The position numbers were made by a program, and so were the translations under genes. 23,555 nt of DNA from DASUPK01 sp036377415 (GTDB lineage Bacteria; Actinomycetota; Thermoleophilia; Solirubrobacterales; 70-9), in NCBI GenBank assembly GCA_036377415.1, contig DASUYK010000124.1, positions 1-23,555 on the forward strand, read 5' to 3'. Under the pieces are notes generated by a model that had not been told where the DNA came from, did no database searches, and worked only from the letters and a program-made list of their open reading frames with translations. Below, in pieces: positions 7,817-14,386 of this stretch (position 1 is the first letter of the stretch; every line of letters begins with the position of its first letter).

Positions 7817-7845
7817 TGCCCCGGCAGCATCGATCCTCGTTCGCC

Positions 7846-7875
7846 TGGACACCGCCCTCCGCGCGGCGATATGGT
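7846..7875 (+). promoter_or_regulatory. Promoter for the methyltransferase gene
   Basis: TGGACA (7846-7851), an 18-bp spacer and TATGGT (7870-7875), giving a start point near 7882. It lies downstream of the 11-bp repeat array, so this gene may be transcribed independently of the repeats. Confidence 0.4.
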
Positions 7876-7908
7876 CCGCTCCCTCGACAGAGGGAAGGGA
7901 GGAGTGAC

Positions 7909-8730
7909 GTGTCCACCGGATCCGATTCAGAGCTGAAGGGTCGCCATCGCGCGATGTGGGCATCGGGCGACTACCCGGGCATGGTCGAGACGTTCCTGCT
8001 GCCGCTCGGCCCCCGGCTCGTCGAAGCGTGCGGGATCCAGTCCGGCGACCGCGTTCTCGACGTCGCCGCCGGCACCGGCAACGCCTCCATTCCGGCGGCG
8101 GAGCGCGGCGCGAAGGTGACGGCGAGCGACCTGACGCCCGAGCTGCTCGAGGCGGGGCGCGGGCGCGCGGAGGCGGAGGGGCTCGAGCTCGAATGGGCCG
8201 AGGCCGACGCCGAGAACCTGCCGTTCGATCAGGGGTCCTTCGACGTCGTCATGTCCTCGATCGGCGCGATGTTCGCTCCGTACCACCAGGATGTGGCCGA
8301 CGAGCTGGTCCGCGTCTGCCGTCCGGGCGGCACGATCGGGATGCTGAACTGGACCCCGGAGGGGATGATCGGGGCGCTCTTCCGAACGATGGGACCGTTC
8401 GCGCCGCCCCCTCCGCAAGGCGCGCAACCGCCGCCGCTTTGGGGCAACGAGGAGCACCTTCGCGACCTCTTCGGCGAGCGTGTCGAGTGGCGGACTCTCG
8501 AGCGCGAGGTGCTGGAGGTCACGGCCTTCGAGCGCCCAGGCGACTACGGGGAGCACTTCAAGGCGAAGTACGGGCCGACGATCGCGGCGCGGGCGAACGC
8601 GGAGAAGGATGGGCGGGAAGCGGAGCTCGACGAGGCGCTCGACCGGTTCTGCGAGGAGTGGAACCTCGGCACCCCCGAACAGGCGCGGTTCGAGCAGGAG
8701 TACCTGCTCGCGATCGGCGAGCGCGCCTGA
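7909..8730 (+). CDS. Class I SAM-dependent methyltransferase (UbiE/Methyltransf_11-like)
   Basis: Translated from GTG 7909, chosen because GGGAGGAG (7897-7904) is a strong ribosome-binding site and the upstream in-frame extension is repeat and promoter DNA. The 273-aa product has motif I VLDVAAGTGN near residue 48, an acidic strand-2 end (VTASDLT), motif II-like AEADAENLPFDQGSFDVVMSS and the motif III-like VCRPGGTIGMLNW. This is the order expected of small-molecule methyltransferases. The C-terminal 100 residues form a helical extension of the kind seen in actinobacterial members. The substrate is unknown. It is convergent with the SDR gene, 87 bp away, and shares its upstream region with the secreted-protein gene. 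Confidence 0.85.
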   Translation: MSTGSDSELKGRHRAMWASGDYPGMVETFLLPLGPRLVEACGIQSGDRVLDVAAGTGNASIPAAERGAKVTASDLTPELLEAGRGRAEAEGLELEWAEADAENLPFDQGSFDVVMSSIGAMFAPYHQDVADELVRVCRPGGTIGMLNWTPEGMIGALFRTMGPFAPPPPQGAQPPPLWGNEEHLRDLFGERVEWRTLEREVLEVTAFERPGDYGEHFKAKYGPTIAARANAEKDGREAELDEALDRFCEEWNLGTPEQARFEQEYLLAIGERA

Positions 8731-8817
8731 TCAGCCGCCGGCCAGGGCGCCGCCGAACACCTGCCAGGCGAGCGCGCTCTTTGCATCGAGACATCTCCTT
8801 CTCGGCTGGTTGCTGAC

Positions 8818-9807
8818 TCAGGCGTTGGGGTTCGAGGCGTGGTCAGGCTCGACGGTCGCCGCGAGCCGCTCGCACTGGGCCAAGAGGCGCTCGCGCTCCG
8901 CCGCCGTTTCGCGGGTCCACGGGACCCGGTGCTCGGGGCGGGGCCGGCGGTCATGCCAGAACCCGCCGGTTGTCGGCTCGAGCGACGGTGCGGTCGCGAG
9001 CCAGACGATCGTGTCCGCGCCCTCAGCCGGGTCGCGGAGAAGCGGGCGCATCACCCGCTGAAATCGAGGGAGGGAGGAGCGCAGCCCGCCGGTGTCCGCC
9101 CAGCCCGGATGCATCGCGTGAAAGGCGATGCCCTCGGCGGCGTGCCGCTCGGACCAGAGCCGGTTCAGCACCACCTCGGCGCGCTTGCTGTGCGCGTAGA
9201 ACGCCGGGCCGTCGAAGGCGCGGCGGTCGAGCTGTGGGTCGTCCGCGTCGAGCCGGGCCGTGTACATGCCGCCCGAGGAGACGGTGATCACGCGGGGGGA
9301 GGGGGAGCCGCGCAGGGCGGGAAGCAGCAGCCCAGTCAGCAGGAACGGCCCGAGCACGTTCGTCGCGAAGGTGCGCTCGATCCCGTCGGCGGTCCGCTCG
9401 CGGCGCTCGGTCAGGACGCCGGCGTTGTTGACGAGCACGTCGAGATGCCGCCAGCGCTCGAGGAAGCGATCGGCGAAGCCCCTCACCGCGGCGAGATCGG
9501 AGATGTCGCAGAGCTGGGGGATGATCCGGTCCCGGGCACGCGGCAGGCGCGACTCCAGCCGGAAAGCGGCTTCCATCGTCCGCTTCTCGTCTCGCCCGAG
9601 CAGGTGCACGGTTGCGCCGGCGGCGAGCAGCCCGGCGCAGGCCTCCTCGCCGATCCCGGAGCTTCCGCCGGTGACCAGGACGGTGCGCCCGGTGAGGTCG
9701 TCGGCGATCGCGTCCTCGCCGTGGAGGCCCCGCAGCGCGAACCCCAGCCGCGTGTAGCCCGGGAGGACGGCGAAGTCGAGCGCGCGATCGACCAGCGGGT
9801 GTGTCAT
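8818..9807 (-). CDS. Short-chain dehydrogenase/reductase (DHRS12-like)
   Basis: A 329-aa protein from ATG 9805-9807. A longer in-frame extension exists, but it reads through the upstream small gene and has no coding character. The Rossmann cofactor motif TGGSSGIG is at 46-53, NNAG at 127-130, the catalytic Ser at about 178 in VSSGG, and Y204-x3-K208 in FYAHSKRA. The set and the PGWADTGGL segment match SDR members annotated as DHRS12-like. An N-terminal extension of about 40 residues (FAVLPGYTRLGFALRG) precedes the fold and may be membrane-associating. Its ATG overlaps the stop of the 59-aa membrane gene (ATGA), so it is the last gene of an operon whose promoter lies inside the predicted CarH operator. 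NAD(P)-dependent oxidoreduction of an unknown, perhaps lipid or isoprenoid, substrate. Confidence 0.88.
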   Translation of the reverse strand: MTHPLVDRALDFAVLPGYTRLGFALRGLHGEDAIADDLTGRTVLVTGGSSGIGEEACAGLLAAGATVHLLGRDEKRTMEAAFRLESRLPRARDRIIPQLCDISDLAAVRGFADRFLERWRHLDVLVNNAGVLTERRERTADGIERTFATNVLGPFLLTGLLLPALRGSPSPRVITVSSGGMYTARLDADDPQLDRRAFDGPAFYAHSKRAEVVLNRLWSERHAAEGIAFHAMHPGWADTGGLRSSLPRFQRVMRPLLRDPAEGADTIVWLATAPSLEPTTGGFWHDRRPRPEHRVPWTRETAAERERLLAQCERLAATVEPDHASNPNA

Positions 9808-9983
9808 CGCGCCTCTCCCCGCTTGGTGGAGACCTGGAGCGCCGCCGCGTCGCCGAACACCTCGCGCCCCTGCTCGTATCGCACGCGGTCGCGACGCTCG
9901 TTGACTATGCCCCAGGCGATCAGCCCGAGGGCGACGCAGACCAGGCCGAACACGAAGGTGCCGTAGATGAAGATCCCGATCAT
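9804..9983 (-). CDS. 59-aa single-pass membrane protein
   Basis: Begins MIGIFIYGTFVFGLVCVALG and ends STKRGEAR. One hydrophobic segment (residues 2-25) is followed by a charged cytoplasmic tail of about 33 residues (ERRDRVRYEQGREVFGD). The ATG overlaps the upstream stop (ATGA at 9980-9983), and its own TGA overlaps the SDR ATG (9804-9807). This double coupling, with strongly GC-biased third positions, is good evidence that it is translated despite its size. I do not recognise the family. It sits between another small membrane protein and the SDR and may help place that enzyme at the membrane (inference). Confidence 0.75.
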   Translation of the reverse strand: MIGIFIYGTFVFGLVCVALGLIAWGIVNERRDRVRYEQGREVFGDAAALQVSTKRGEAR

Positions 9984-10201
9984 CGGGCCACCTCCCCTCG
10001 CGTCGAGGCCGGCTCACGCTCGCGCCGGGGGGCCATGAACGCGCCGAGCGCGAGGATCGACGGCACCCAGAGGCCGACGAAGACCCCGTCGGTCTCCTCG
10101 CCCGAGAAGTAGAGGACGACGGAGAGGGCGAATGAGAGGAGCGCCGCGGCGAGGAAGAGCCCCCTGACCGCGAGGTTCCGTTTGGTGGGATCCGTCGTCA
10201 T
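9980..10201 (-). CDS. 73-aa two-helix membrane protein, first gene of the predicted CarH-regulated operon
   Basis: Begins MTTDPTKRNLAVRGLFLAAA. The start at 10201 is chosen over an in-frame upstream codon at 10243 because GAAGGAG lies 7 nt before it and because the longer form would read through the operator repeats. Two hydrophobic segments (about 13-33 and 41-58) are separated by a short acidic loop (SGEETDG); the tail is basic (APRREREPAS). The family is not recognised. Its stop overlaps the start of the 59-aa gene. The predicted promoter (TTGACA 10282-10287, TGC-TACAAAT with hexamer 10259-10264) is embedded in the 11-bp repeat clusters. Confidence 0.75.
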   Translation of the reverse strand: MTTDPTKRNLAVRGLFLAAALLSFALSVVLYFSGEETDGVFVGLWVPSILALGAFMAPRREREPASTRGEVAR

Positions 10202-10214
10202 TTCTATGCTCCTT

Positions 10215-10313
10215 CTGTCGAATGCTTGTCGAGAGTGTGTCAAGACTTGACGGAAGGATTTGTAGCAGTTAAGCTGAACGCTGTCAAGAGTCTGTCCAAT
10301 GTCTGTAAGGCGA
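10215..10313. promoter_or_regulatory. Predicted CarH operator: two clusters of three 11-bp direct repeats over divergent promoters
   Basis: Units begin at 10215, 10226 and 10237, and at 10281, 10292 and 10303. Each carries TGTC (TGTA in the last) at an exact 11-bp period, consensus YTGTCNARWG. The minus-strand promoter uses TTGACA inside the 10281 unit, a 17-bp spacer and extended -10 TGC-TACAAAT (hexamer 10259-10264). A plus-strand promoter for carH fits TTGACG (10247-10252), 17 bp, TAAGCT (10270-10275). The two promoters are interleaved, so one bound protein could shut both. CarH/LitR proteins are known to bind tandem 11-bp direct repeats overlapping a -35. That this protein binds here is inferred. 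Confidence 0.68.
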
Positions 10314-11198
10314 TCGACACCCGAAGACGGGCCCCGCGTGCGGATCGGCGAGCTCAGCCGGAGGACCGGCGTGGGGGCCGACCGCCTCAGGGCATGGGAG
10401 CGCCGCTACGGCCTGCTCCGCCCGGAGCGCAGCGAGGGCGGATTCCGGCTCTACGGGCGCGAGGACGAGCGGCGAGTGCGTGCGATGAAGACCCTGATCG
10501 AGTCCGGGGCCGCAGCCGCCGAGGCGGCCCGCCTTGCGGTCGCGGACGTCTCGCGCGGAGCCGGGCCGGAGCGCGCCGGTGAGCCGTCGCTCGAGGCGAG
10601 CGATCTGGGGATGGCGCTCGAGCGCTTCGACGGCGCGACCGCGAACACGATCCTCGACGAGGCGCTGACCAGGCTGACCGTGGAGGGGGTCGCCGAGCGG
10701 CTCGTCCTCCCGGTGATGCGCGATATCGGTCAGCGCTGGCAGGGCGGCAAGCTCTCGATCGCCCAGGAGCACTTCGCCACCGGTCTGATCCGCGGGCGCC
10801 TGCTCGCGCTCGGACGGAACTGGGGGGCGGGGGTCGGGCCGATGGCCGTGCTCGCCTGCCCGCCGGACGAACGCCACGACATCGGCCTGGTCGTGTTCGG
10901 CCTGGTTCTCCGCGATCGAGGTTGGCGGATCACCTACCTCGGCCCCGACACGCCGATCGAGACGATCGCCACGGCCGTCGCCGAGCTGCGGCCCGCGGCG
11001 GTCGTGCTCGCCGCGTTGGCCGCCGAGCGATTCGAGACGGTCGGCGACGAGATCAGGGCTCTCGGCCGCGATGTCCAGGTGCTGCTCGCGGGCGCGGGCG
11101 CGGGCGCGGAGCTGGCGAAACGGCTGGGGGCCGATGCACTCGACCCCGATCCGGTCCAGGGGGCCCTGCATCTGCCCCTGCCGAGCGCCTCGACCTGA
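10299..11198 (+). CDS. carH: CarH/LitR-type MerR regulator with B12-binding light-sensing domain
   Basis: A 299-aa protein. The MerR winged helix spans about 14-80 (VRIGELSRRTGVGADRLRAWERRYGLL, then GGFRLY). A helical cap, about 100-175, contains W147-x9-E157-H158 (W-x9-EH), the adenosyl-binding signature of B12 photoreceptors. The cobalamin domain, 180-290, carries E191-R-H193-D-I-G196 (E-x-H-x-x-G, lower axial His). In known CarH proteins, adenosylcobalamin in the dark builds a DNA-binding tetramer, and light breaks it to free the operator. Oddity: the residue after W147 is Gln148, where Thermus CarH has the His that ligates cobalt after photolysis. ATG 10299 lies inside the last operator unit; GTG 10338 would give the standard MerR start VRIGELS and leave the array untranslated. 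Confidence 0.85.
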   Translation: MSVRRSTPEDGPRVRIGELSRRTGVGADRLRAWERRYGLLRPERSEGGFRLYGREDERRVRAMKTLIESGAAAAEAARLAVADVSRGAGPERAGEPSLEASDLGMALERFDGATANTILDEALTRLTVEGVAERLVLPVMRDIGQRWQGGKLSIAQEHFATGLIRGRLLALGRNWGAGVGPMAVLACPPDERHDIGLVVFGLVLRDRGWRITYLGPDTPIETIATAVAELRPAAVVLAALAAERFETVGDEIRALGRDVQVLLAGAGAGAELAKRLGADALDPDPVQGALHLPLPSAST

Positions 11199-11204
11199 CC
11201 GGCC

Positions 11205-11603
11205 TCAGTCGCCCTCGGCCGGCCAGAAGATCGCGAAGGCTCCGTTCTGGCCGTCGTGGCTGATGATCGGAAGGGCGCTCACCTCGATGTCGTGGTCGGT
11301 GCCGTCGGCTCCGGTGATCTCCATCCGGGCGTGGCCGGGCCGTCCCTTCCTCAGGGCGATCGTCAGGGGGAGCTCTTCGACCGGAAGCTCTCGACCGCCG
11401 GGCTCGCGCGGGCGGAAGCGGGTGCCCCACTCATCCGGCTCCATCGGCCCGGCTTCGTCGAAGCGGAGGCCGAGCAGCCCCTCGGCCGCCTCGTTGTAGA
11501 ACAGCAGGGCGCCCTCGTTGTCGACCAGGAATGCGGCCGTCGACAGGTTCGAGATCAGCGCGCGCGCCTGGATCAACTCGATTCCCGGACGCTGGGGGCT
11601 CAT
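11205..11603 (-). CDS. Stand-alone PAS domain protein
   Basis: A 132-aa protein that is essentially one PAS fold: ISNLSTAAFLVDNEGALLFYNEAAEGLLG (about 17-45), a middle segment with an ELP-rich linker, then MEITGADGTDHDIEVSALPI and a final strand AFAIFWPAEGD. There is no kinase, GGDEF or HTH output domain, so it must act through a partner or as a small ligand or redox sensor. No Cys of the LOV type is seen. It is convergent with carH, with only 6 bp between the stops. ATG at 11601-11603 overlaps the TGA of a six-codon upstream ORF. Confidence 0.8.
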   Translation of the reverse strand: MSPQRPGIELIQARALISNLSTAAFLVDNEGALLFYNEAAEGLLGLRFDEAGPMEPDEWGTRFRPREPGGRELPVEELPLTIALRKGRPGHARMEITGADGTDHDIEVSALPIISHDGQNGAFAIFWPAEGD

Positions 11604-11620
11604 CGAAGCGGCGCTTCCAT
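11600..11620 (-). other. Six-codon leaderless upstream ORF coupled to the PAS gene
   Basis: On the minus strand, TAGGAT (11628-11633) ends 7 nt before an ATG at 11618-11620 that reads M-E-A-P-L-R and stops at TGA, overlapping the PAS ATG (ATGA). If transcription starts 7 nt after the -10 it begins on this ATG. Alternatively the GGAAG inside it simply serves as the PAS ribosome-binding site. Confidence 0.3.
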
Positions 11621-11671
11621 CGCATCGATCCTAGGACCGTCCGCCGCCGAGCACAAGATCTCCGCCGCGGG

Positions 11672-12586
11672 TCAGCGCTCGATCCGCCCCGGCAGCAGGA
11701 ACGGGTAGGGGCGGCGCCTGACCCGCCGCCGCCACGCCCGATCCAGCCTCCGGACGCGGAGGAGCGCCCCCCAGAGCCGGGCGTCCGAGCGGTAGTAGCG
11801 CCGGACCTCGTCCTCGTTGATCGGCTCCGTCAGGTGGGCGTTGGCTCGCTCGAGGAAGAGGGGAAGCCAGCCGTCGAGGCGCTCCTTGAGCAGGTTGCCG
11901 GCGAAGTCCATGTAGACCTTGCGGAGGTTGCGGTAGGTGTCGAGGATCCGGGGGGCGACGAAGCGGCGCAGGTGCCAGCGGAGCACCGCCGGGTAGGCCT
12001 GGGCGATCAGATCGAGGTCGAGTCGGGAGCGCCCCTCCGGCGACCAGATCAGCGGCGTCGAGACGTCGAAGTAGGTGAGCCGCTCGCCGTCCCAGGTCCA
12101 GTTGGCGAGCTGCGCATCGAGTCCAAGGGAGGGGCTCACCGTTGCTGCCACCGTCGAGACCACGGCATCGACCAGGGGGTGTCCCCGCCCCGGGGGGGCC
12201 TGCCTGAGGATCGCCGGCGCGAGGCGATCGGTCGGCAGCATCGGCTGGACCACGTAGCCGGCGACCCCGCCGTCCCCTCGCTCGACCGCGCGGAGCTCCG
12301 TCTCGGCGACCGTCACCCCGGCGGACTCGAGGATCGATACGTAGTCCCGGATGGTCTGGCGGTAGGCGTCGAGCTGAGCGCGGGAGCGGAATGGAGGCAG
12401 CCGCTTGCAGGCGAAGCGGAACCGCTCCGGCGGCCAGCCGAGGACGAGCGAGATCTCGCCATATCCGAGCACCGGAAGGCGCTGCTCGTCGCCCGACGAG
12501 AGCGCGTCGGTGACCAGATCGTCCAGGCTCCGCAGATCCTCCTCGGTGAGGTCGCCCGGCGAGGGGCCCTCGCCGTGGCCCGTCAC
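11672..12586 (-). CDS. DUF6206-like protein, possible protein-kinase-like fold
   Basis: A 304-aa protein starting at GTG 12586, which overlaps the aminotransferase stop (GTGA). Recognisable landmarks in order are GYGEIS at 41-46 (glycine-loop-like), FACKRLPPF with K61, YVVQPMLP at 111-118 (hinge-like), GLDAQLAN at 155-162 with D157-x4-N162 (catalytic-loop-like) and YFDVSTPL with D174 (metal-Asp-like). The rest is helical and basic, ending RRVRRRPYPFLLPGR. The order K, D-x4-N, D matches aminoglycoside-phosphotransferase/kinase-like folds, so phosphoryl transfer is a reasonable inference; the DUF6206 name is from memory. Tight coupling to the aminotransferase suggests a shared pathway. Confidence 0.6.
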   Translation of the reverse strand: MTGHGEGPSPGDLTEEDLRSLDDLVTDALSSGDEQRLPVLGYGEISLVLGWPPERFRFACKRLPPFRSRAQLDAYRQTIRDYVSILESAGVTVAETELRAVERGDGGVAGYVVQPMLPTDRLAPAILRQAPPGRGHPLVDAVVSTVAATVSPSLGLDAQLANWTWDGERLTYFDVSTPLIWSPEGRSRLDLDLIAQAYPAVLRWHLRRFVAPRILDTYRNLRKVYMDFAGNLLKERLDGWLPLFLERANAHLTEPINEDEVRRYYRSDARLWGALLRVRRLDRAWRRRVRRRPYPFLLPGRIER

Positions 12587-13827
12587 GAGAGGGCGGCGCC
12601 CACCGACGAGGCGATCTCGTCCACCTCGGACTCGCTCACGATCAGCGGCGGCTTGAACTGCGTGACTGAATGGTCGTGCTCGGCGAAGACGGCGAACACA
12701 CCCGAGTCGATCAGCCGCCTCGCGGCGAGCACTCCGCCCTCCGGCTCGGGGAACTTCAGACCCATGGTGAGCCCATACCGGCGGAGCTCGAAGGGCAGCC
12801 CGGCGAAGGCGCGCTCGAAGCGCGCGCCGAGCTCCTCGACCCGCTCGAGAAAGCCCGGGGCCGAGATCCGCTCCAGCACGGCGCCGGCCGCGACACATCC
12901 GATCTCGGCGCCGCCGAAGGTGGAGACATAGCTGAACGGATGAGACTCGAAGAAGGACTCCAGCTCCGGACGGATCAGCGTGGCGCTCACCGGGTAGAGC
13001 CCGCCGCCGAGCCCCTTGCCCGTGATCAGCATGTCCGGCACCAGGTCCTGCTGCTCGTAGTACCAGGTCGTTCCGGTGCGGCCGAGGCCGGTCTGCACTT
13101 CGTCGAGGATCAGCAGGGCGCCGGCCGCCCTCGCCGCGTCGGCCACCCCTCGCAGGTATCCGGGATCGGGCGGCGGGAACCCAAGGGTCGCCGGAATCGT
13201 CTCCAGGATCACCGCGGCCGTCTCGGAGTCGAGCTCCTCGCGCATCGCCCCGGCGTCGTTGAACGGGACATGCGCGAACCCGCCCGGTCCGAACCCGAAC
13301 GGCTCGAGCCAGCGCGGGTCGCTGGCGGCAAGGGCGAACCCGCCGAGCCCGTGGTAGCCGCCGAGGGCGGCGATCACCTTGCCGCGACCCGTGCTCGCGC
13401 GCGCCACCCTGAGCGCCAGGTCGACCGACTCCGTTCCCGAGGGGGTGAATACCGCATGGCTGAGGGCGTCGTCCGTGCTGGCGGCGAGCTGCTCCGCGAG
13501 GCGGGCCCGCCAGCCGCTCACCAGGTGGTGATTCCCGACGTCCAGGTGGTCGAGGCCTTCCCGAATGGCGGCGATCACCGCTGGATTGCGGTGGCCGAGG
13601 TTGAAGACGCCGCCATTGCAGTGACAGTTCCAGTACCACCTCCCGGTGTAGGCGTCCTGGAAGCGGGCGCCCTCGCGATCGCCGATCACGAGGTCGACGC
13701 CGATCGCCTCGAGCGCCCTGGCCTTTCCCCTGTCGACGTGGGAGGCGAAGGCCTCGATCGTCTCCTCCCGGCTCGCGTAGGGCTGGGCGGTCATTCGCGC
13801 TTCGGATGACTCCGAGCTCTCTCCCAC
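12583..13827 (-). CDS. Class III PLP-dependent aminotransferase
   Basis: A 414-aa enzyme of acetylornithine/omega-amino-acid type. VFTPSGTESVDLALR (127-140) binds the cofactor phosphate, GGYHG at 156-160 stacks on PLP, LDEVQTGLGRTG (241-252) carries the Asp that binds the pyridine nitrogen, and K271 in LITGKGLGGGLYP forms the Schiff base. STFGG follows as expected. All catalytic residues are intact. It transfers an amino group between an amino donor and an oxo acid or aldehyde; the exact substrate cannot be read from the sequence. GTG 13825-13827 is the longest start and M12 (13794) is equally possible; neither has a strong ribosome-binding site. Overlaps and is coupled to the DUF6206-like gene. 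Confidence 0.88.
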   Translation of the reverse strand: MGESSESSEARMTAQPYASREETIEAFASHVDRGKARALEAIGVDLVIGDREGARFQDAYTGRWYWNCHCNGGVFNLGHRNPAVIAAIREGLDHLDVGNHHLVSGWRARLAEQLAASTDDALSHAVFTPSGTESVDLALRVARASTGRGKVIAALGGYHGLGGFALAASDPRWLEPFGFGPGGFAHVPFNDAGAMREELDSETAAVILETIPATLGFPPPDPGYLRGVADAARAAGALLILDEVQTGLGRTGTTWYYEQQDLVPDMLITGKGLGGGLYPVSATLIRPELESFFESHPFSYVSTFGGAEIGCVAAGAVLERISAPGFLERVEELGARFERAFAGLPFELRRYGLTMGLKFPEPEGGVLAARRLIDSGVFAVFAEHDHSVTQFKPPLIVSESEVDEIASSVGAALS

Positions 13828-13978
13828 GGCTGCCGTGACGATAGCCAGATCGCCTCGGCGGGGTCCAATAAGCGTCCAAAATGCGCGATTTCCTCCGGGG
13901 CGCGTACCCCTATCCCGGCCGGCGGCGCTATTCCGGATGGGCCCTACGACCTTGCCTGTGACTCAGTCCGATCGGGGG

Positions 13979-14338
13979 ATGGGGATGCTCAAGCGGAACG
14001 AGGGTGAACTGCAGCACGGGGATCGGCCGTTCGCGGTCAGAAGCGAGCGAACCGAGGCCGGCGAGCGCATCCAGGTGCTCGGCGAGATGGACATGTCCGT
14101 CACCGGGGAGCTCGACCGCGAGATGCGGCGGGCCGAGGCCGGTGACGCGTCGCGGATCGTCCTCGACCTGGGCCGGCTCGACTTCGTCGACGCCGCCGGG
14201 GTTCGGCTGCTGCTCGACCTGAAGGCGCGCTCGGATGAGAACGCGGGTCGCCTCCGGATGACGAGGGCGTCGTCGCCCCATGTATGCCGGGTCCTCGAGG
14301 TGACCGGCGCGGGCGCTGCCCTTCCCTTCGTGGATTAG
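13979..14338 (+). CDS. STAS-domain protein (anti-sigma antagonist-like) lacking the phosphorylatable Ser
   Basis: About 119 aa from ATG 13979. The open frame extends to 13835, but the extra residues look non-conserved, and several in-frame ATGs (13937, 13979, 13985) compete. The STAS core is clear: IQVLGEMDMSVTGELDREM (31-49), then IVLDLGRLDFVDAAGVRLLLDLKAR (60-84). SpoIIAA-type proteins have D-S-S/T-G here, with the first Ser phosphorylated by the anti-sigma kinase; this protein has D71-A72-A73-G74. It should therefore be locked in the unphosphorylated, partner-binding form, or act outside phospho-switching. No anti-sigma factor gene is adjacent. Short, soluble, cytoplasmic. Confidence 0.8.
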   Translation: MGMLKRNEGELQHGDRPFAVRSERTEAGERIQVLGEMDMSVTGELDREMRRAEAGDASRIVLDLGRLDFVDAAGVRLLLDLKARSDENAGRLRMTRASSPHVCRVLEVTGAGAALPFVD

Positions 14339-14343
14339 GCGAG

Positions 14344-14353
14344 GGGACGTCCC
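14344..14353. terminator. Weak palindrome in a convergent gap
   Basis: GGGACGTCCC lies 5 bp after the STAS stop and is followed by AGAGGTTTT. It could be a minimal terminator between the STAS gene and the convergent antiporter gene, but the stem is short. Confidence 0.2.
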
Positions 14354-14386
14354 AGAGGTTTTCGTGGCGTCAGAGTCTTCGGCGGG

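Noticed and set aside
7741..7908. N-terminal extension of the methyltransferase from TTG 7741
   Set aside because: This stretch is the operator array and promoter. GTG 7909 has a strong ribosome-binding site.
8839..9966. 375-codon open frame on the plus strand
   Set aside because: It is antisense to the SDR and the 59-aa membrane gene, whose ATGA coupling and catalytic motifs are clear.
8818..10017. 399-codon version of the SDR
   Set aside because: The extra 70 N-terminal residues are Arg-rich and read through the 59-aa gene in another frame. ATG 9805-9807, with the ATGA overlap, is better.
11531..12931. 466-codon open frame on the plus strand
   Set aside because: It is antisense to the PAS, DUF6206-like and aminotransferase genes and has no motif of its own.
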